Origin: an uncultured Saprospiraceae bacterium
Lineage (GTDB): Bacteria > Bacteroidota > Bacteroidia > Chitinophagales > Saprospiraceae
Direction of reading: 5' to 3'
Length of the DNA: 49,862 bases
Assembly: GCA_938041325.1 (NCBI GenBank)
Contig: CALIAG010000392.1
Coordinates: 1-49,862, forward strand
A program made the translations under genes and the position numbers. The notes under the pieces were generated by a model. The model saw only the letters and a program-made list of their open reading frames with translations. It searched no databases and had not been told where the DNA came from. Shown piece by piece: positions 44,626 to 49,862 of this stretch (position 1 is the first letter of the stretch; each line of letters starts with the position of its first letter).

Positions 44626-45872
44626 TTTTCAAACGCTTAAATATTTCCAAAGATTTGAAATCACTAATTTTCATACTTCCCTTCTTAGCCTTTAGTTATG
44701 TTGCCTTTGCGCAACAAGGTTGTACAGATGCCAGGGCTACGAACTTCGATCTCAATGCAGTCGAGAATGATGGCTCATGTGTTTATGAACAGACTTCGTA
44801 TACACTTGATATTATTACAGCCCTTCCTGAAGTCCTCAGGGAATCTTCCGGTTTATCTTTTACAGATAATCAACTGTGGACTCATAATGACAGTGGCAAT
44901 GAAAATATACTTTATCACATTGATTCACTTTCTGGTGAAGTACAATTCACCGTTACTCTGTCGCTTGGAGAAAATGAAGATTGGGAAGATATGGCAGAAT
45001 CTGATACACATGTTTTTATTGGTGACTTTGGTAACAATGAAGGAGATAGAACGGACCTAAGAATTTACAAAGTGCCGAAATCTAATTTAAATCAAGCAGT
45101 CGCTATTTCGGAACTCATCACTTTTTCTTGGCCAGACCAAACCGACTTCACGCCAAATCCTTTAAACCATAATTTTGATTGTGAAGCTTTTTTTTACTTT
45201 AACGATTCGCTTCATCTTTTTTCCAAAAATTGGGAAGATAATCAGACCAAGCATTATGTTCTTCCTGCAGAAGCTGGGGATTATGTGGCTGAGCAAAAAG
45301 AGACATTCAACGCAGGTGGTTTGATTACCTCAGCCGATGTTAGCGAAGACGGAGTAGTTATTTTATTAGGTTATACCCAAACAGCATTCAACTTTTTTTG
45401 GCTACTTTTTGACTATCCCGATTCTAATTTTTTTAGTGGAAACAAAAGGAAGATAGACCTAGGAAGTTTTTTAAATAATAGCCAAACGGAGGCGGTTGTT
45501 TTTCGAGAGAATGGATATGGATATGTCAGTGCTGAAGTGGAAAATATTTTTAACCAACGGCTGATGTCTTTCCAAACTTCGCAATGGACAGATCCAATTA
45601 TAGTTGGAACCGATAATTTGGAATTGGATTTTTCAGCAAAAGCTTTTCCCAATCCTTTTCAAAATGAAATAATAGTAAAAGGTGATTTTAAAAATACAAA
45701 CGACTGGGTTTTTAAATTGTATAACCAAGTAGGAGAGGAGCTTCATTTGGAAAAAGGAACATTTCGGGAGGATCTAATTGAGCTTCAGCCAGACACCCAT
45801 CTACCAAAAGGAATTTATTTTCTGACAGCTAGATCAGGACTTAAACTAATGCGATTTAAATTAATGAAATAA
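44619..45872 (+). CDS. Secreted protein with type IX secretion sorting domain
   Basis: A 417-residue exported protein. A signal peptide is clear (LIFILPFLAFSYVAFA followed by QQGC). Directly after it comes one copy of the Cys-containing motif GCTDARATNFDLNAVENDG, common in secreted Bacteroidota proteins. A beta-rich central domain (about 60-330) resembles a propeller, with repeated segments such as SSGLSF, NQLWTHNDSGN and EDWEDMA. The end (about 345-417) is a type A sorting domain: FPNPFQNEIIVKG, LYNQVGEEL, LPKGIYFL. The GTG start at 44619 lies inside the 3' end of rnpB; a TTG at 44655 would give a cleaner signal peptide (MKSLIFIL). Molecular function is unknown; it is a likely client of PorU/PorV next door. 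Confidence 0.85.
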   Translation: MFFFKRLNISKDLKSLIFILPFLAFSYVAFAQQGCTDARATNFDLNAVENDGSCVYEQTSYTLDIITALPEVLRESSGLSFTDNQLWTHNDSGNENILYHIDSLSGEVQFTVTLSLGENEDWEDMAESDTHVFIGDFGNNEGDRTDLRIYKVPKSNLNQAVAISELITFSWPDQTDFTPNPLNHNFDCEAFFYFNDSLHLFSKNWEDNQTKHYVLPAEAGDYVAEQKETFNAGGLITSADVSEDGVVILLGYTQTAFNFFWLLFDYPDSNFFSGNKRKIDLGSFLNNSQTEAVVFRENGYGYVSAEVENIFNQRLMSFQTSQWTDPIIVGTDNLELDFSAKAFPNPFQNEIIVKGDFKNTNDWVFKLYNQVGEELHLEKGTFREDLIELQPDTHLPKGIYFLTARSGLKLMRFKLMK

Positions 45873-45904
45873 AAAAAGGCTTGTCCAGATGAACAAGCCT
45901 TTTT
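45873..45904. terminator. Bidirectional terminator between the cargo gene and porV
   Basis: AAAAAGGCTTGT (45873-45884) and ACAAGCCTTTTT (45893-45904) form a perfect 12-bp stem with an eight-base loop. It has T residues on the plus strand and, by symmetry, on the minus strand. It starts at the cargo gene's stop codon and lies 27 bp from the porV stop, so it can serve both convergent genes. Confidence 0.85.
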
Positions 45905-45930
45905 CGTGCGAATCGTTTTATCTAACAATT

Positions 45931-47157
45931 CTATAAATCATCTTCATCACCTCCAAACGCTGCAAAATCAAACAACAAAGAGAAACGAAGTGTATTGTCT
46001 AAAGGATTTCTCTGATTGGTAGTTGGTACAAGGTAAGAGAAGTTCAATCCAAATACATTGTATTTCAATCCTAAACCAATTGTGAAAAATTTACGATTAC
46101 CTTTTGTTGCATGCTCTGTATAGTAACCAGCACGAACTGCAAATTGTTTATCATACCAGTACTCCGCACCGATACCAAACATCAATTCACGTACCTCTTC
46201 AGAAAAGCCTCCTGGCGCATCTCCGAAAGAGCTCAAGACACCTGAGAACAATCCTTTTTCTCTGTAATCAGGAATGCCATTTGTAGGAGCTACATCTTCC
46301 GTACTTGGCGTTGGTACCAATAATTTATTGATATCAGTAGCAATTGTAAAAGAGTTAAACTCATCAAATTCAAAAGTCCAAGCTGCACCGATACCTAAGT
46401 TGGCTGGCAAGAAATCTCTGTTGATTGAATTGGTGTAACTGATTTTACTTCCTAGGTTTGTTATTGCTCCAGCTAAAGTCAGGTTACTTTCTCCTTGGCC
46501 CATTTTAATTGGGGTATTGAAAGTAAGTGATAAATCAGCAGCTCCAGCAACACCTGGTGTAATTTCTACATCTCCAACGACCTGACCAGCAGCCAGGTTG
46601 GAATAGATGAATTTTGGCGTAAAACCTATTGAAAGGTTTGGGGACAATTGTCTTGAATAAGCAAATGCCAGTTCGAATTCATTCGGCCTTCCTGTTCCAA
46701 GCGCTTGTCCATTTTCATCAGTGAAATTGATGTCACCTAATGAAAAATAACGCAAAGACAATCCAACAGCGGAAATATCATTGATCTTTTTAAATCCAGC
46801 TAAATGCGCTAGGTATACATCCTGTAGTCCCAAGGCTCTTAACCAAGGAGTATAGGTTGCTGACATACCAAGATCAGTGTCGATAAAAGCCAATTTTGAT
46901 GCATTGAAGTGCATAGAGTTGGCGTCTGCTGAGGTAGCTATTCCTACATCTCCCATCGAACCGGATCTTGCGTCTGGTGTAATCCTCAAAAAGGGGACTG
47001 CAGTTATAATCGTATTAACACAAGGTGCTCCAGTGGAGGGATTTACCCATTGACCGGATGATACGTTAAATTCGCAATCAAATTGAGCATTTGATACGTT
47101 TGGGAAAAGTAGCAGGGATAGGCTTAATATGAAAAAAGTCTTGAAAAGATTCTTCAT
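45931..47157 (-). CDS. porV: Type IX secretion outer-membrane protein PorV (LptO)
   Basis: A 408-residue outer-membrane beta-barrel of the FadL-like family. PorV collects cargo leaving the Sov translocon and hands it to the PorU sortase. A signal peptide (FILSLSLLLFPNVSNA) is followed by an N-terminal segment with the family signature PFLRITPDARSGSMGDVGIATSADANS, then alternating barrel strands such as ELAFAYSRQLSPNLSIGF and AVRAGYYTEHATKGNRKFFTIGLGL. It ends in an acidic tail. porU lies 179 bp upstream on the same strand, the usual pairing. A -7 box stands 43 bp before the start, so porV can also be transcribed on its own. Confidence 0.95.
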   Translation of the reverse strand: MKNLFKTFFILSLSLLLFPNVSNAQFDCEFNVSSGQWVNPSTGAPCVNTIITAVPFLRITPDARSGSMGDVGIATSADANSMHFNASKLAFIDTDLGMSATYTPWLRALGLQDVYLAHLAGFKKINDISAVGLSLRYFSLGDINFTDENGQALGTGRPNEFELAFAYSRQLSPNLSIGFTPKFIYSNLAAGQVVGDVEITPGVAGAADLSLTFNTPIKMGQGESNLTLAGAITNLGSKISYTNSINRDFLPANLGIGAAWTFEFDEFNSFTIATDINKLLVPTPSTEDVAPTNGIPDYREKGLFSGVLSSFGDAPGGFSEEVRELMFGIGAEYWYDKQFAVRAGYYTEHATKGNRKFFTIGLGLKYNVFGLNFSYLVPTTNQRNPLDNTLRFSLLFDFAAFGGDEDDL

Positions 47158-47199
47158 GTTTTTTTAGTCTATTAAATCTCGTTTTTTAAAAAAGTTCTG

Positions 47200-47207
47200 C
47201 AAATATA
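47200..47207 (-). promoter_or_regulatory. Candidate promoter (-7 box) of porV
   Basis: On the minus strand the sequence reads TATATTTG, an exact TAnnTTTG match, 43 bp before the porV ATG. No TTTG stands at the ideal -33 distance. It would allow porV expression independent of porU. Confidence 0.5.
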
Positions 47208-47336
47208 ATGATTAATAGAAGAAGTTATTGTTTAAAAATCCTCTACTGAAAACATATTTTATTTTGTTCTTTGAAAACAACTGAAAATTAGCAGCATCTA
47301 AATGATGAAAATTAATGCTATTTAACTGTCTTTCAG

Positions 47337-49862
47337 TTACTTCAAAATTACTAGGCGTTCAAAATCACTTTCTGATTTGATGAAACTATCTTCCAGATTA
47401 GGGGTACGTACTTTTACTTTGTACACATAAACGCCTTTTCCTAATCGATCTCCATAGTCATCTGTTCCATCCCAGTTGATGTCATTTACTAGGTTTCCTT
47501 CGCTTTGAACGGTCTCGACAATCGTTTTTACTAATTTACCTGATACAGTAAAAACTTGAATCTGGACATCCATATTTTGTCCGATTCGGTTATGTTCAAA
47601 TTGAAAATTGGTATTAGTCGTAAAAGGATTCGGATAATTCAACACGTGTTTTAAAGCAACTTCCTCACTTCCAGCCACCAAAAATTCGGTGTATCCTTCT
47701 GTGAAATTATTGAAAACATCCCAGGCGGTTACTTTAATGTTGTGTTCTCCTTCTTCAAGGTTATATAGCGGAAAACGTACGCTTCCCTTCCTAAAGTCAT
47801 CTTGCTCAGCTTCGTAGAAATCGTTGAGAATAAACGGATTTTGAGTATTCCCATCTAGTATTGCTGTCAAATCGTGACCAACACTACTTCCTACAACATT
47901 GATACCATTATCATCTGACAACTTGACAAGTAGTGTAGGGTTGGGACTAGTCAAACCTCCAAAAATAAAATCTTCACTATCCATAAAGACTTCTATTTCA
48001 GGGCCTTCATTATCCTCTTCAGCATTTAAATTGGCTCCACCAATGATAATGTCATCATAAAAACCTCTTGCATCAATCGAATTATTTTGAGCATAATAAG
48101 AGATTCTTCCATTTCCAAATGAATAATCAATATCTTTTGGGACTACAAAGGTATAGCTGAAGTTGCCATTCACGACACTTGCTTTTCCTTTAAAAACAAG
48201 GTTCTTTTGAATTTCGAAATCTCTTTGTTCCGATCCTGAGTCTTGTCCAAGTGTTTTAGCAATAATTTTTTTATCAAAAATGGTTGGATACACTTCCCCA
48301 TTGAAATTAGACATAAGCCCTCCATCTAAATCGGTGACTATACCTTCGATCGTAACTGTTTCAAGCGCTTTCAAAGTATCTATAATCCCGCTTGATATAG
48401 GGTTGCCATTAATTTTGGTAGTGCTCACATTATAAGTAGGAATCGCCAAATTCATTGAAGGGTCTCCAAGCAAAGTAAATTTACGGGTATTGGATACACT
48501 TGCTGCCGATGAATTTTTAGCCACTCTAAGAATTTCTCCAATTGGTGGTGAACCCGTAGTTGGATTTGTATAGAAAATAGTATCGAAAACAGAAGTGGTC
48601 AGTTCGAAATTTTGATGAGAATAAACGGCTCTCACTGTAGTGTATAAAGCAATCGCACCTCCATCAGGCTTTAGTATTGCAAGCTCTCCACCGCTCAAAA
48701 GATTGGGTTCATCATATCCTGCAAAAGAGCAAGTTGCTGTGATAAGCAAAGGCATATTATTTATATTATTCCAACTTCGAATGTCCTCAAGTGTAAGAAC
48801 TCTTTCTTGAGCCCATCCTCTAGAACCGCCATGGCCCATATAATTCATGACTAGAGCGCCACGATACATATTTCTATTTAAAGTTTCATTTGCCTTTGGA
48901 AATCTAGCTCCTCCAGAAGTCGACACTTGTGTAAAGGCATCGAAGTAAATTTTGTCTTGATTAAAAACGGGATGAGTAGATTTTGTTGTTGTGGCAAAAT
49001 CATCCGCTTGTCTAATATGTGCATTTCCATCCTCGTCATCCGCTATGAAAACAACTCTATTTCTCCAATCTTTTTTCGCTTCAATGCTATTGTCGTAATG
49101 AATTATTTTATTCACAACTCCTTGAGCCTCTTGCAAGGTCTTAGCCGGAATTCGGCCAACCGCAATATCCATTGCTCCAGAGTTTAAATTACCTCCGTCG
49201 TCCTCACTTAAAAGTGCATAAAAGTCATCAGAAGGAAATCCTTGAATCGGGTCTAAAGAAACATCCGTTTCGTATACCGGGATGAAATTTAACCCTTTGC
49301 CATATATGTCTCGATAATCAAAAGTTCCATCACCCAATAATAACAAGTAATTAAAACGATCAGTACGGTCATATAATAATTTAGCCAGATCTCTAATGGC
49401 ACCAGGATCTTGTGATCCGGAAGAAAACTCATTGTAGATTTCTTCAATTTCTGCAATGGCCACATTCATTCCACTTGTTTGCTCTCTATGTTCTTTCAAA
49501 GAAATTGCAGCTGATTCAAAATCTTTATGATAAACGATTAGCATATCAACATTGTCAATGGAATGTAGATTTTGATTTTCTACTTCGCCAATAAATTCAG
49601 GTTGAGCAAAAGATGCATTTTCATTAAAAACAATAAAAGTTTTGAGTTCATCTGTAGTAACACCAAAGCTCATCTCGTTTCCGGAAGTGCTCGTTTCCAT
49701 TCTACTTGGGTTTTCAGAATTACTGATATCCCAGATTACAGAAGAAGAATTGGTGTTTTTTACTTTAAATGTAGCACTGCTAAAACCTAAAGTTTTGTCA
49801 TCACTAAAAATAGTTTGGTCGTTATAGAGTCTAGTTTCTCTTCTTGCATTTATTTCAATAAA
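47337..49862 (-). CDS. porU: Type IX secretion system sortase PorU, 5' end outside window
   Basis: The frame is open to the right edge of the window, so the ATG at 49700 is internal; 841 residues are visible of a protein that is usually about 1100-1300 long. The part upstream of that ATG contains SVIWDISNSENPSR, a typical PorU stretch. The C25 (gingipain-like) protease domain follows, with the catalytic His in NYMGHGGSRGW (codon 48831-48833) and Cys in ITATCSFAGYDEP (codon 48729-48731). The end of the protein has a sorting-domain-like fold (YPNPFTTNT, then GKGVYVYKVKVRT). PorU removes the sorting domain of cargo at the cell surface and attaches cargo to lipopolysaccharide. porV lies directly downstream. 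Confidence 0.95.
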   Translation of the reverse strand, partial: FIEINARRETRLYNDQTIFSDDKTLGFSSATFKVKNTNSSSVIWDISNSENPSRMETSTSGNEMSFGVTTDELKTFIVFNENASFAQPEFIGEVENQNLHSIDNVDMLIVYHKDFESAAISLKEHREQTSGMNVAIAEIEEIYNEFSSGSQDPGAIRDLAKLLYDRTDRFNYLLLLGDGTFDYRDIYGKGLNFIPVYETDVSLDPIQGFPSDDFYALLSEDDGGNLNSGAMDIAVGRIPAKTLQEAQGVVNKIIHYDNSIEAKKDWRNRVVFIADDEDGNAHIRQADDFATTTKSTHPVFNQDKIYFDAFTQVSTSGGARFPKANETLNRNMYRGALVMNYMGHGGSRGWAQERVLTLEDIRSWNNINNMPLLITATCSFAGYDEPNLLSGGELAILKPDGGAIALYTTVRAVYSHQNFELTTSVFDTIFYTNPTTGSPPIGEILRVAKNSSAASVSNTRKFTLLGDPSMNLAIPTYNVSTTKINGNPISSGIIDTLKALETVTIEGIVTDLDGGLMSNFNGEVYPTIFDKKIIAKTLGQDSGSEQRDFEIQKNLVFKGKASVVNGNFSYTFVVPKDIDYSFGNGRISYYAQNNSIDARGFYDDIIIGGANLNAEEDNEGPEIEVFMDSEDFIFGGLTSPNPTLLVKLSDDNGINVVGSSVGHDLTAILDGNTQNPFILNDFYEAEQDDFRKGSVRFPLYNLEEGEHNIKVTAWDVFNNFTEGYTEFLVAGSEEVALKHVLNYPNPFTTNTNFQFEHNRIGQNMDVQIQVFTVSGKLVKTIVETVQSEGNLVNDINWDGTDDYGDRLGKGVYVYKVKVRTPNLEDSFIKSESDFERLVILK

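Overview
The window looks like chromosomal DNA of a low-GC, non-fermentative member of the Bacteroidota, plausibly the Saprospiria. The grounds are: promoters of the TTTG-N19-TAnnTTTG kind (9381-9411, 31673-31703); start codons preceded by A/T-rich leaders rather than Shine-Dalgarno sequences; a type IX secretion locus (porV, porU and a cargo protein with a C-terminal sorting domain); zinc-free forms of S14, S4 and L36; and a carotenoid cluster matching the tailoring steps of saproxanthin. The class-level placement is inference.

Layout. 1-3632: the 3' part of an unrecognised helical-repeat protein, convergent with a hybrid sensor kinase and a single-domain response regulator. 4074-7110: a minus-strand accessory cluster resembling the prolyl-carrier-protein to pyrrole module of pyoluteorin, prodigiosin and bromopyrrole pathways, with an adenylating enzyme, an acyl-CoA-dehydrogenase-like enzyme and a short remnant of a flavin-dependent halogenase-like gene. 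No carrier protein is present, so the pathway looks decayed or split. 7377-9292: a short-chain polyprenyl diphosphate synthase and a GNAT acetyltransferase.

9381-28832: the str-S10-spc-alpha ribosomal supercluster, all on the plus strand: rpsL, rpsG, fusA, rpsJ, rplC, rplD, rplW, rplB, rpsS, rplV, rpsC, rplP, rpmC, rpsQ, rplN, rplX, rplE, rpsN, rpsH, rplF, rplR, rpsE, rpmD, rplO, secY, map, infA, rpmJ, rpsM, rpsK, rpsD, rpoA, rplQ. rpmD and rpmJ are short genes located by direct reading. tuf is absent between fusA and rpsJ. Candidate internal promoters lie before rplC, rplP and infA, and hairpins lie after fusA, before secY and between rpsD and rpoA, so the cluster is probably read as several transcription units. 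A strong terminator follows rplQ.

29002-33035: carA, eno, an FtsB/DivIC-like division protein and sucD, separated by clear promoters and terminators. 33254-37215: a membrane PAS sensor kinase, a tail-anchored protein of unknown function and a UDP-sugar 6-dehydrogenase. 37469-40057: crtZ, cruF and crtD on the minus strand, which together would install the 3-hydroxyl, the 1'-hydroxyl and the 3',4' double bond of saproxanthin; phytoene synthase, phytoene desaturase and the cyclase are not here. 40169-43945: a 1258-residue polytopic sensor kinase. 44219-44625: the RNase P RNA gene, whose 3' end overlaps the predicted start of a type IX cargo protein. 45931-49862: porV and porU, with porU running off the right edge.

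Most of the window is core genome. The parts most worth a second look are the decayed pyrrole/halogenase cluster, the saproxanthin-type trio, the Gly-Asn-Arg repeat tail on ribosomal protein S3, the hybrid kinase with an eroded ATP-binding site, and several hairpins at promoters and gene junctions. No CRISPR array, insertion sequence or tRNA gene was seen.
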